From an uncultured Oribacterium sp. (GTDB lineage: Bacteria; Bacillota; Clostridia; Lachnospirales; Lachnospiraceae), in NCBI GenBank assembly GCA_902485915.1, contig CABTMH010000156.1, forward strand, positions 1 through 21,503: a stretch of DNA of 21,503 nt, read 5' to 3'. A program made the position numbers and the translations under genes. How positions within the stretch are numbered: position 1 is the stretch's first letter; the number at the start of each line of letters is the position of its first letter. The notes beneath the pieces are model-generated. The model searched no databases. It was not told where the DNA came from and saw only the letters and a list, made by a program, of their open reading frames with translations. Positions 16,201 through 21,503 of this stretch are shown here, piece after piece.

Positions 16201-18470
16201 TCTGTATCAACATTCGTATAGATATCCCGACTGTCAGCATGTCCCGGCTCTATGATCTGTGCGCCGCACTCCATCTTCACCTGCATCGGTACAGAAGCCG
16301 TCGATCCGAGGAAGTCCTTTTTATCCGGATTTTCTACATTGACACGATACTTTTTGTACATTGCGGCGACACCGTAGAACTGCATATAGCTCTTCGGTGT
16401 CTGCGTCTTCGAATCATCCACTGCATAGACGATGGCCTCGATATTATCCGCGATGTTCTGTACTTTTACCGCAGCTTCGCTCGAAAGTTTTTTGTCGAAT
16501 TTTCCGGTACTGTCCTTCTGCCCGATATCTGTTCCGGCACCGATGGCATGCAGCTTTAAGCGTACCTTGTTACCTCCGCCGTAGCTGCTTGTCTGTTCCC
16601 AGTGCGGAATAAGATACTGATAGTAAAGTCCGTTAATAGTAGGACTTCCGGCAGGCGGATGCTCATTTGAGCTCCATACGGAGCCGGTACGCCATGTGGT
16701 CGTATGTAAGTATTCCAGCTTACCGTAGCCCTTACTGAAGTCCTTTTCCCCATTTGCGATCATATAACGATTCTGTAGTGTACCTAATTTGTTAGGCTTG
16801 CTTCCGTGGCGCTGATCCGTACCGTAGGAAAAGATTCCGCCGACATCCGTGCTTGCAGAGAAGAAGTACTGTCCGACCTCCAGTGCAGGCGTATAGCTCT
16901 CGTCGTAGATATCAGCTACCACGTCGCCTTTTTTATATTTCACCTTATATGATTTCTTATCGATCGAAATGTCGAAGGATAGTTCCTCTGAAGCATTTGC
17001 AGCTGCAAAGACGGAGACATTATTATTATCCTCGTCATCGTCTGACAGCGTAGAGATGCCGGATAAGAGCATGCTCCTCTCTGCCCCATCTGCCATGACT
17101 GCATCGGCCTCTGTCGTATTGCCCGCCTGTGCTGCAAGATAATCGCTTAGATAAAGTGTACTGTCCTTTGTGACGGCAAGCTCAAGCTCCTTCTCGGTCT
17201 CGTACGGTGCAAATACGACCGTACCATAGACCTGATCTGCTCCCGTCTCTGCATCCTTTCCGCGGATGTTTACGGATGCCATCGAATATTCGGCGCCCTC
17301 TCTCTGTACTGTCACAAGCGCCCTGCCGTCCTCGACTGCATAGGCATCACTGTCGAAGGAAATCTCCGACTGCTCAGATTCCTCATCATCGTTGATGATG
17401 ACAGACAGGGAGGTCACCATATACGGCTCCATGTTTTCGGCATCTGTGATCATCACCGAGAATGCTTCCGTTCCCTCTGACAGCTTATCGTCATAGATAC
17501 GAAACTTAAGGTACTTCACATTTTCTCCCGGTGCAAAGCGTATCGTCTGCTCTGCCGAATGAGGGATCGCTTCGATCCGCTCCGGCATGATCTGTGCGAG
17601 GATGGCATCGGTCAGACTACCGCTGATTCCGCTGGAACCGTCTTCTCTCGTAGGCTCTCCTGTCGCTTCCTCCTTAAGCAGGGCAAGACGGCTCCTGCCC
17701 GTACTTACCGCATCACTTCCTACAACAGAAAAAACAGCTTCGGACGGCGAAGCTTTCACTGTATCGGCTGCATCCTCCTCATTCACTACACTTTTCGAAA
17801 CTTCGGAAGAGGAGGCTTTCACTGTATCGGCTGCATCCTGCTCATTTACCGTACTTTTCGAAATTTCGGAAGCGGAAGCTTTCACTTCATCGGCTATATC
17901 ATGCCCAGATTCAAAAGTCTCCGTATCTGTGGCTTTCTGAACTTCCGTCGGTGTGGCAAGCGCCCCCTCAAAGATCTCGTCGGTATCGTCCTCGTCGGTA
18001 TCGCTTTCGTCAGCATCGTTCTCGCCGATCAGATCACCGTCTTCATCGAAGCTATACGCTGTCCCCTGCACATCATTTTCAGCAGCTTCGCTCTCACTCT
18101 TTGCCGCACGCTCAAGCAGGGTCGTACCACTCTCCAGTTCCTTGATATCATCGCCCATAAGACGATAATCCTTATTATAAAGAGCGGAAATATCCAGCGT
18201 ATGAACGGTCACCGAGGCTTCACTGTCAAGATCTCCCTCTCGGTAAATCGCGATTTCATAGGTATCACCGGCTTCCTTCACGGTTAATCCGGACACACCG
18301 AAATAGACCAGCTCACCCTCTGTGAGCCGGTCTTCACTTAACCTTGCGCCATCGATGACTGTCGTTCTGTGCTGCGGTATGTCCGCAAGCGAACACAGCG
18401 GCTGCAAAAGAATCATTGGCAATACCGTAAGGATCGAGATGATGCGTTTACTAAGTGCTCGGTGTTTCAT
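10239..18470 (-). CDS. Giant secreted multidomain surface protein with cell-wall-binding-like C-terminus
   Basis: A 2743-residue exported protein. The ATG at 18470 follows GGAGG at 7 nt; an upstream in-frame start at 18539 adds 23 residues before the signal peptide and is less likely. In order: signal peptide (about 1-30); acidic Asp/Glu stretch (143-168); 21-residue tandem repeats (about 192-245); Calx-beta-like strands ending IINDDEE, then YAVEDGRALVTVQREG (about 305-430); a long unrecognised beta-rich region; a charged helical, probably coiled-coil part (about 1406-1499); an acidic linker with AAAFSLN twice (about 1711-1735); a probable beta-propeller or sialidase-like region with repeated KLxDGRYFAVF and AVGDKVVIAWMD phrases (about 1787-2074); two CARDB-like beta-sandwiches (about 2289-2480); a Big_2 Ig-like domain with SSDSKVASVDEKGTITAVGNGS (about 2511-2580); a Ser/Gly linker; and Trp/Tyr/Gly repeats such as GWQLIDGKWYYF (2612-2743) resembling choline-binding repeats. 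Likely wall-attached adhesin or carbohydrate-interacting protein; its substrate is unknown. Confidence 0.88.
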   Translation of the reverse strand: MKHRALSKRIISILTVLPMILLQPLCSLADIPQHRTTVIDGARLSEDRLTEGELVYFGVSGLTVKEAGDTYEIAIYREGDLDSEASVTVHTLDISALYNKDYRLMGDDIKELESGTTLLERAAKSESEAAENDVQGTAYSFDEDGDLIGENDADESDTDEDDTDEIFEGALATPTEVQKATDTETFESGHDIADEVKASASEISKSTVNEQDAADTVKASSSEVSKSVVNEEDAADTVKASPSEAVFSVVGSDAVSTGRSRLALLKEEATGEPTREDGSSGISGSLTDAILAQIMPERIEAIPHSAEQTIRFAPGENVKYLKFRIYDDKLSEGTEAFSVMITDAENMEPYMVTSLSVIINDDEESEQSEISFDSDAYAVEDGRALVTVQREGAEYSMASVNIRGKDAETGADQVYGTVVFAPYETEKELELAVTKDSTLYLSDYLAAQAGNTTEADAVMADGAERSMLLSGISTLSDDDEDNNNVSVFAAANASEELSFDISIDKKSYKVKYKKGDVVADIYDESYTPALEVGQYFFSASTDVGGIFSYGTDQRHGSKPNKLGTLQNRYMIANGEKDFSKGYGKLEYLHTTTWRTGSVWSSNEHPPAGSPTINGLYYQYLIPHWEQTSSYGGGNKVRLKLHAIGAGTDIGQKDSTGKFDKKLSSEAAVKVQNIADNIEAIVYAVDDSKTQTPKSYMQFYGVAAMYKKYRVNVENPDKKDFLGSTASVPMQVKMECGAQIIEPGHADSRDIYTNVDTDDANIVFTLDKNTINGVDGIFGTITGYTITVSPDDKDHKVTLNYPSDYLKYLDSKVGKSVNSDAIDLSREAVKTVKERTTAHLDTIVMDKYFVNWIESVQKTSYGEGGELQNASYFQKLSFKPTVVYTDVKVSVAAPDAGGGSTKAHFTDTNLPSEGSAKTFHAGDTLDLSAVSEDANYRVTGFEISEDGGVHFNSIRDTKVFTLRADKNYVIRPLLAKNDNHVEIEFVSEEARRNLSIENLIPQDKLNGTYLKGKNVINLNPEKSSWTEMMQPSIGSACTVRVLVTGTPSDSSYVYRPVITDQMTGRTYQTQGYSFILRSNTADNVLKLGIEKVKKSELKEYSLSGTVAARVKTIRETGLAPQTNPAEGYAVSLANGEFESNGSRHVQLQSATADNTGIISLSGLTAREGDRISLLIDNGIDDAQVADFVFGSGTLDTITNVRSVDAGMIEIHYPITAPVVTSISYDYDKPESRQKTDLRKNQVRCFDDNLKLTAIVDQKGRSIDKLVFTVRTVTGAEASYEAKATAEGSNIFTATISSMLTNLHNGDRITVHIVDKEKRSVKVGDTAQSIPITYPTVDTGLVSYVENEVIAPKEFDIDGAMGDVNIPLLGAAKSTAKSGILNFSRLDYPNGTGFSLNINFDMMLKDAGSMTPKQKADAVKTYQNSVKKTQKLKKEAIAAGKDAADAGASADQIRMMVEAEDRDLSIEELNAVIGYDERQARNNELRERKLSEAKNERANMTKTQGYINVKVIFNLNFEFLYDPVKKEYVLATTAVTVGGALDASKTFYTMVGYVPCFLNLSGGVEVDLTMGGVCPDGKDAYTEGDFNAYSGNVQNIFSGSDFLIELDSVVKAKVQVGAGLCGVLSARGYVSILMKLQLVKDNVSADPYGIILNAAGGIGFDLVLLSMDVDIAKISQGWGNYAGRTKVEYFNNLITKEYGDTLTLDASTEGTDGSNAAAFSLNAISEDDEEEAAAFSLNDAYEEAYAEGGGDEISFRRYDMGSEDMSGFEHSGGANAQPVPVSMQILNYHAASRTRPEMVKLKDGRYFAVFIAASSEGDSSRLYYTIGNKTSRHWSTPVAVDDDGSYDSMPALTAVGDKVVIAWMDTSKLIEDTNDSETMDAYKDKFNSFNISGIVYDAKSDKLGNEFEISPSDLSKFYLQAPSLCTVGDKVYCTYVARDISKLTKLEELADLHKGYSTAIRATLDIDNDPVVEKNEYVVIRNEEKIDPLVTDYQTEGTQIDGNDYLVTAFTLDQDEELETGDRQLYLGLCDVQESRNYYPIRIGSAEKCQAVPKLTKVNGRLVLSWTEDGEMLELLDVSGLIEALFYTTEVGTAYKEADGAYYVKGGTPNYSWYKKTASDLRLSEEVYEGSYYEAIYHDDFRNVETRLKENEEHSSSIDDYTITGDGRDLYVFYTDFGPEIEEATVELYGRRYRMAKDASSESSSTGQDGSEGTGHHSDSAWGFTDAVCITDLNEVIDDFTLTMDTDGSITLLSDFYKQWIDDDGHIQFGQNKLVEIGFERGGSLDIDDISIDMDSYMIAGEISTITFDVLNAGLLEAKGFTVKAELMDNGQSTELYSADVDRILDTNEAATVQIPWIVPDGDLNGKSIRLIVTEKATTTASETTAEIELTSEARLALDMEEVTLDEGEAVIPFEIRNIGNAVSTPCEVVAYALDGAKKTRQLGSIQIPALASGEVRTETLRFTPKIEDWGSFGRIDLELAAVQDGTVVGTTYGDMYSAEPVLLDIEDGTESIDMSVKAHKTLKVQCAPWNDLCTDLRYISSDSKVASVDEKGTITAVGNGSCTIEVYSPDLLLKDTITVHVSGGSEGGGSSEGGSKPASLRNSSSDDSSELPGWVERSGRWIQHDDGSWSYLVAQTPIKERWACIYNPYADERKRQKRYGWFKFGSDGKMLTGWIKDTDGNSYYLNPNADGTRGMMLIGWQLIDGKWYYFSEAEGSGTMGALLRDTVTPDGHRVGHDGTILYLF
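10242..10635 (-). repeat. Cell-wall-binding-like aromatic/glycine repeats at the C-terminus
   Basis: About four to five degenerate units of roughly 20-35 residues: GWVERSGRWIQHDDGSWSYL, YGWFKFGSDGKMLTGWI, DTDGNSYYLNP, GWQLIDGKWYYFSE and a terminal VTPDGHRVGHDG. The pattern of GW, a basic or polar turn, WYYF and G-x-M matches the choline/cell-wall-binding repeat family. Expected to hold the protein to wall polymers without LPXTG anchoring, which is absent. Confidence 0.75.
17752..17895 (-). repeat. 63-bp tandem repeat coding for a 21-residue unit
   Basis: Units 17752-17814 and 17815-17877 differ at about seven of 63 bases, and a third, partial copy starts at 17878. The encoded unit is VKAS-[AS]-SE-[IV]-SKS-x-VNE-x-DAADT. 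The 63-bp period keeps the reading frame, so copy number can change without breaking the gene. It lies in the acidic, probably disordered N-terminal part of the giant protein. Confidence 0.85.
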
Positions 18471-18562
18471 ATATCTGCCTCCGTGGAAGTGAATGAAAGC
18501 TGACGAAAAGGACTGTTTCACCGTCGTAATGAACGGCACTCAAAGAAGTGTCCATGCTTTCT

Positions 18563-19687
18563 TCATTGCGTCCCCGTCGTTTCGTTCGTCGTCAGTCCGT
18601 AGTGCGTGACATCACTCCAGTGTCTTCGCAGGACGATATCGGCGGTCAGGTCGGTGTTGTCGTAGTCGATCGACCATTGCGTGTTACTCGTGATGCTTTC
18701 GGGATCTGGCTCCTGCGAGCTTGCGATCAGAGCCGCCCATACGGTATCGTCGGTATAATTTCCGCTCTGCTGTTCAAATATGTCTAATACGGCGTCATAA
18801 CGTTCTCTGCCGTGACCGTAAATACCGTTTTTCTGATTCGGCAGCACCTTTTCTCTGTATAAGCCGTAAAAGTTTGTGATGGCGTTTATCGGCACCGCGA
18901 CGAGCTCCCGCGCTTCGCTCTCGCAGTCGTACTCTATCACTCTGCCGTCGCCCGTGGCATCGGTGATATAGAAATGATAGTCCCTGCCGCTCGAAGCAAA
19001 CATATCGTATCGACTGAGAAGCTCAACCGCTTCCTGCGTGCTTGCCGCCCTATCCAGCACCAGGCGGATGGCCAGAGTGGTCGCGATGACAGGCTTCCCC
19101 GTATCCTGATGTACCGGCTCACTGTCAAGCGTCAGAACAGCGATGGATACGCCCTTTTCATTCATTCCGTCGAGGCAGATGAACGGAGCTGTCAGGCTCG
19201 CGAGCCTTTGTTTCATACTTTCTTCGGGATCATTTGCCGAAATATTATCGAGTGCCACGAAAGCGACCGATTTATAGCCGTCCTCTGGAGTGCAGTAAAC
19301 AAGCATCGCCGAGGTGTCGTTCTTGAAATCGTAGTTGCGCCCCATATGTACATCACCGTCGGTATCGGTCAGCGTAAACGCTGTGCAGCCGAAGTCAGGC
19401 GCCTTGATACTCACGGGGAGCATCGGCAGCGCCTCGCTCAGGATGGCATCGATCATCGTCTGATTATCGGTGATGCCATAATTAATCACATCATCAAGGC
19501 TGTAATCGTATTTTACATCCATTCGATAAAGGTTATACCCGTCGTCATAATCAGATAGTTTCTCTATGCTGCCAACTGTTTGAAAACGGGTAAAATACAC
19601 GCCCGTAAACATAAGCACGCCAGCGAGTATAACGACAAGAACCGCACCCCATGCGATTCGTGTGATTTTAAGCGGCTTTTTCATCAT
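18563..19687 (-). CDS. Membrane-anchored Ntn hydrolase, choloylglycine hydrolase / penicillin acylase family
   Basis: A 374-residue linear amide C-N hydrolase, expected to cleave an amide such as a bile salt conjugate, N-acyl amino acid or acyl-homoserine lactone; the substrate cannot be assigned. A single N-terminal hydrophobic helix (about residues 13-31) would anchor it facing outwards. Counting from the second of two tandem Met codons, the nucleophile is Cys100 in DFGCTAF, followed by GRNYDF with Arg116, Asn117 and Asp119, then CLDGMNEKGVSIAVL, AIRLVLDRAASTQEAVELL and AITNFYG, all in family order. Unlike classical bile salt hydrolases, the Cys is not residue 2, so a long propeptide must be removed to expose it. 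Starts at 19687 and 19684 share the AAGGAAGG site; the open frame extends 71 residues upstream, but across the neighbouring terminator. The giant surface protein follows after 92 bp with no clear terminator between. Confidence 0.85.
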   Translation of the reverse strand: MMKKPLKITRIAWGAVLVVILAGVLMFTGVYFTRFQTVGSIEKLSDYDDGYNLYRMDVKYDYSLDDVINYGITDNQTMIDAILSEALPMLPVSIKAPDFGCTAFTLTDTDGDVHMGRNYDFKNDTSAMLVYCTPEDGYKSVAFVALDNISANDPEESMKQRLASLTAPFICLDGMNEKGVSIAVLTLDSEPVHQDTGKPVIATTLAIRLVLDRAASTQEAVELLSRYDMFASSGRDYHFYITDATGDGRVIEYDCESEARELVAVPINAITNFYGLYREKVLPNQKNGIYGHGRERYDAVLDIFEQQSGNYTDDTVWAALIASSQEPDPESITSNTQWSIDYDNTDLTADIVLRRHWSDVTHYGLTTNETTGTQ

Positions 19688-19792
19688 CTTCCTTCCTTTC
19701 CGCCGTCTCCGGCAGGGGCAATCAACGGTCCCCCTACTTTCTAAAAGACACGAAATCCAGAATCCTTCCACCCAAAATCGGAAAAAATCCAT

Positions 19793-19826
19793 AAAAAATG
19801 AACCGTCCCCCATCCTGGACGGTTCA
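19793..19826 (-). terminator. Intrinsic terminator of the sigma/PrsW cassette
   Basis: TGAACCGTCC and GGACGGTTCA form a perfect 10-bp stem with an 8-nt loop, followed on the minus strand by TTTTTT. It starts about 15 bp after the PrsW-like stop codon and separates this cassette from the Ntn hydrolase gene. Confidence 0.92.
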
Positions 19827-19841
19827 TGTGTAAATTTGAAA

Positions 19842-20483
19842 CTATTCAAAGAAAAATTCCTGCTTTGGCAGCAAGCGCCTGAAAATGTATAAGCAGACAA
19901 TCAGGGACGATGGGAACAAGTATCCTGCCGTTTTCCATACACCGTCCGCCGTGATGAGCAGATTATAGATGGCATGAAAACCGATGCAGGCGCCGAGAAT
20001 GCCCACAGTGCCGGTCACTGCCAGCCAGCGGCGGCGAAACACATGGGAAACCCCGAAGCCGGAAAAAACGCCGCAGAGAATATGCAGCGCTCCGGCGGAG
20101 ATCCCGCGGATCAGCAGAAAGTTAAAATTGGCCGCGCCGTTTTCCGTCAGATAGCAGACATTTTCAAAGGTGGCAAAACCAACGGCGATCGCGATGGCTG
20201 CCGCAGGCATCTCTTTCGGCTCCGGCTCAAAAATCAGATAGAAAAACAGCAGTGGCAGCAATTTCATGACTTCTTCACATACGGGCGTGATCTCGATGGC
20301 GGCAACGGTGCCGTCCACGCCGTATTGCCCCATGAAGAAGCTGCTGACATAGGCGCTGAGCAGGCAAACGGCCATACCGACGGTCAAAAACAGCGCATAG
20401 CGCCGAACGCGCCCCTTCATGAAAAACAGGGATAAGATCAGCGGGAGCGCAAGGCAGAGAAAAATGTTTTCAATATAGGTCAA
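19842..20483 (-). CDS. PrsW-family intramembrane metalloprotease
   Basis: A 213-residue integral membrane protein with about seven hydrophobic segments. The PrsW signature is complete: ITPVCEEVMKLLP with Glu70-Glu71 at the start of a helix, GFATFENVCY with Glu107-Asn108, His134 in GALHILCGVFSGFG, and His170 in GFHAIYNLL. In B. subtilis, PrsW makes the first cut in anti-sigma factor RsiW and so frees SigW. Here it ends a cassette that begins with a sigma factor tail, which fits the same task. The start is TTG at 20483, overlapping the previous stop as TTGA; GGGAGG lies about 10 nt upstream and no nearer ATG fits the motif spacing. The overlap implies translational coupling. The protein is close to the normal PrsW length. 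Confidence 0.88.
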   Translation of the reverse strand: MTYIENIFLCLALPLILSLFFMKGRVRRYALFLTVGMAVCLLSAYVSSFFMGQYGVDGTVAAIEITPVCEEVMKLLPLLFFYLIFEPEPKEMPAAAIAIAVGFATFENVCYLTENGAANFNFLLIRGISAGALHILCGVFSGFGVSHVFRRRWLAVTGTVGILGACIGFHAIYNLLITADGVWKTAGYLFPSSLIVCLYIFRRLLPKQEFFFE

Positions 20484-21097
20484 GCTCGCTTCACCTCCCG
20501 CAGTGTCAGGGGCAACAGCGCCGCCATGGATAACGTCAGCGCAAGGTCTACAGCGTAGTAGAATTGAAAGCGCGTGTAGTCGTGCGTGAAATCAGAAACC
20601 AAATATAACAACACCTGCAACATAACGCAGATGATCATAAAAAAGTCTCTTTTTCGGTATAAACTGCCGTTTTGTATGTGAGATACCGAGAGATACATGA
20701 TCGCGCCTGCTGTGAGGGAAAACAACGCTGAAACAAAATAGGATGGGCCGAAATCGTGGTCGAGAAAAGCAACCGCCGCAATGACCGCCGCGGTGGCTCC
20801 GGCAGGGAGCGAAAAGCGGCACTTCATCCCCTCCGTTCGCAAAATCTGCGCGGACAGGTAGAAAAGCCACGCAGCCAGCCATGAAATCTCCGCCACATAA
20901 AATACTTGCGGCCAGATGCCAATGATAACCAGATACAGCACATAGTATATCGTCCCCATGGCAAAGCAAGCATAGGCGAGAGATAAAATCAGGAGGCTGC
21001 GGTTCCTGTGCCGAATGGCAAGAATACCGGCAGCGACACAGGCGCAGAGCAACACCGTGATCTGAAAAAGGTTATCAATGAGTTCAAAGTTCTCCAT
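20480..21097 (-). CDS. Multi-helix membrane protein of unknown function
   Basis: I do not recognise this 205-residue protein. It has about seven hydrophobic segments joined by very short loops, with basic residues in RHRNRS and YRKRDF suggesting inner loops, and no obvious catalytic motif. The ATG at 21097 lies 9 nt after AGGAGG; an in-frame ATG at 21106 directly abuts the AGGAGG and is unlikely. It overlaps the end of the two-helix protein gene by 14 nt and ends in a TTGA overlap with the PrsW-like gene, so it belongs to the same unit. A sensor or a helper for the protease and its target is possible from position alone. It could equally be an unrelated membrane protein maintained in the operon. 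Confidence 0.75.
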   Translation of the reverse strand: MENFELIDNLFQITVLLCACVAAGILAIRHRNRSLLILSLAYACFAMGTIYYVLYLVIIGIWPQVFYVAEISWLAAWLFYLSAQILRTEGMKCRFSLPAGATAAVIAAVAFLDHDFGPSYFVSALFSLTAGAIMYLSVSHIQNGSLYRKRDFFMIICVMLQVLLYLVSDFTHDYTRFQFYYAVDLALTLSMAALLPLTLREVKRA

Positions 21098-21437
21098 CTC
21101 CGGCATCCTCCTGCTTCTGTCGTTCACATCTCCGATGCAGACGGTATAAAAGAACCGTCACGCAAACTCCAAGGAAAAATGCCAACAGCCCCATTATGAT
21201 ATAGCCAAGTGCGGCATGGCTTCCTATCAGGCTTGCCGTTCCTGAAGAATGGGCGATGCTTCCGTCCGCTGCGTTCCTCATCAATCCCGGCATCATTGCG
21301 CCGATGCCGATCACCAAAAACAGGCAGGCCGCCATGCAGACTGCATATAGCCCTTGTTGTTTCTTTTTTCGATGCTCTTGTTTAATTTCCGCTGTCCGCC
21401 TGTGGATCAGGCGGGCACGCTCCTCACTTGTCCGCAT
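21084..21437 (-). CDS. Small two-helix membrane protein, candidate anti-sigma factor
   Basis: A 117-residue protein. Residues 1-28 are strongly basic and helical (EERARLIHRRTAEIKQEHRK), followed by a helix at about 29-49, a short outside loop of Gly, Ser and Ala (50-75), a second helix at about 76-97 and a charged C-terminal tail. No HxxxCxxC zinc motif of ZAS anti-sigma domains is present. The assignment as anti-sigma rests on context: it overlaps the sigma factor tail by 14 nt and is co-encoded with a PrsW-type protease, whose known substrate is a membrane anti-sigma factor. The AGGAGG-type site sits 9 nt before ATG 21437. Both TM ends or the short outer loop could be protease sites. Other membrane roles remain possible. 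Confidence 0.6.
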   Translation of the reverse strand: MRTSEERARLIHRRTAEIKQEHRKKKQQGLYAVCMAACLFLVIGIGAMMPGLMRNAADGSIAHSSGTASLIGSHAALGYIIMGLLAFFLGVCVTVLLYRLHRRCERQKQEDAGDGEL

Positions 21438-21503
21438 AAGTAAATCCCTCCTGCTCCAAAATTACTTTCAGGCTTTGTTTTCCACGGTAGACCAGTTTTG
21501 TGA
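21424..21503 (-). CDS. C-terminal end of an ECF-type sigma factor (partial)
   Basis: Only the last 25 residues are in the window: TKLVYRGKQSLKVILEQEG followed by FTYADK and a TGA stop. The pattern [ST]-[KR]-L-x-R-G-[KR]-x-x-L-K-x-x-L-E-x-E-G is the usual end of sigma-70 region 4.2 in Clostridia ECF factors, after the recognition helix. The stop overlaps the next gene by 14 nt, so the two are coupled. The assignment is based on this short tail and the PrsW-containing neighbourhood; a different helix-turn-helix regulator cannot be fully excluded without the rest of the gene. Confidence 0.6.
   Translation of the reverse strand, partial: TKLVYRGKQSLKVILEQEGFTYADK

Noticed and set aside
17735..17895. 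A CRISPR-like direct repeat array
   Set aside because: The repeats are contiguous without spacers, in frame, and encode a protein motif.
18471..18562. A terminator or promoter between the hydrolase and the giant gene
   Set aside because: Only a 4-bp CCGT/ACGG stem without a T-run and no clear promoter hexamers were seen.

Overview
The window looks like chromosome from a Gram-positive Clostridia bacterium, most likely Lachnospiraceae or a near relative. The evidence is AGGAGG-type ribosome binding sites, a lipoprotein with an Ala/Thr/Glu-rich linker after its lipobox, a YcsF/KipI/KipA 5-oxoprolinase cluster, a huge secreted protein ending in cell-wall-binding-like repeats, and an ECF sigma factor beside a PrsW-type protease. 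Every gene I can support is on the minus strand, so the biological order runs from high to low coordinates. I see no rRNA, tRNA, CRISPR array, insertion sequence or phage gene.

Right end (21503 to 19842): a tightly packed signalling cassette. It holds the C-terminal tail of a probable ECF sigma factor, a small two-helix membrane protein that is a candidate anti-sigma factor, a multi-helix membrane protein of unknown function, and a PrsW-family intramembrane protease starting at TTG. The genes overlap by 14, 14 and 4 nt and end in a clear intrinsic terminator. By analogy with B. subtilis SigW/RsiW/PrsW, this could be a self-contained regulated-proteolysis switch.

Middle right (19687 to 10239): a membrane-anchored Ntn hydrolase of the choloylglycine hydrolase/penicillin acylase family, then a 2743-residue secreted multidomain protein. 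The large protein has a Calx-beta-like N-terminal part, a 21-residue tandem repeat, acidic linkers, a probable beta-propeller region, CARDB-like and bacterial Ig-like domains, and C-terminal aromatic/glycine cell-wall-binding repeats.

Middle left (10235 to 1192): a 5-oxoproline (pyroglutamate) utilisation locus. A strong promoter with a 12-bp palindrome in its spacer drives a lipoprotein substrate-binding protein, followed by an intrinsic terminator. Next comes a roughly 290-nt leader with three nested or successive inverted repeats. Then follow an NRAMP/YcsG-like transporter, pxpB, pxpC, a biotin carboxyl carrier protein, a biotin carboxylase, pxpA, an ABC permease and an ABC ATPase. The three parts of an SsuABC/TauABC-type importer thus flank the oxoprolinase genes. 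This suggests, but does not prove, that the importer brings in 5-oxoproline or a related compound. Biotin carboxylase and carrier are present without a separate carboxyltransferase, so PxpB/PxpC are the only local candidate partners.

Left end (993 to 1): the first 331 residues of a secreted protein with three NEW3-like beta-sandwich repeats, running off the window and preceded by two small inverted repeats.

Starts were chosen by ribosome binding site, so several are internal to the longest open frame. All functions are inferred from motifs read by eye; no database search was run.
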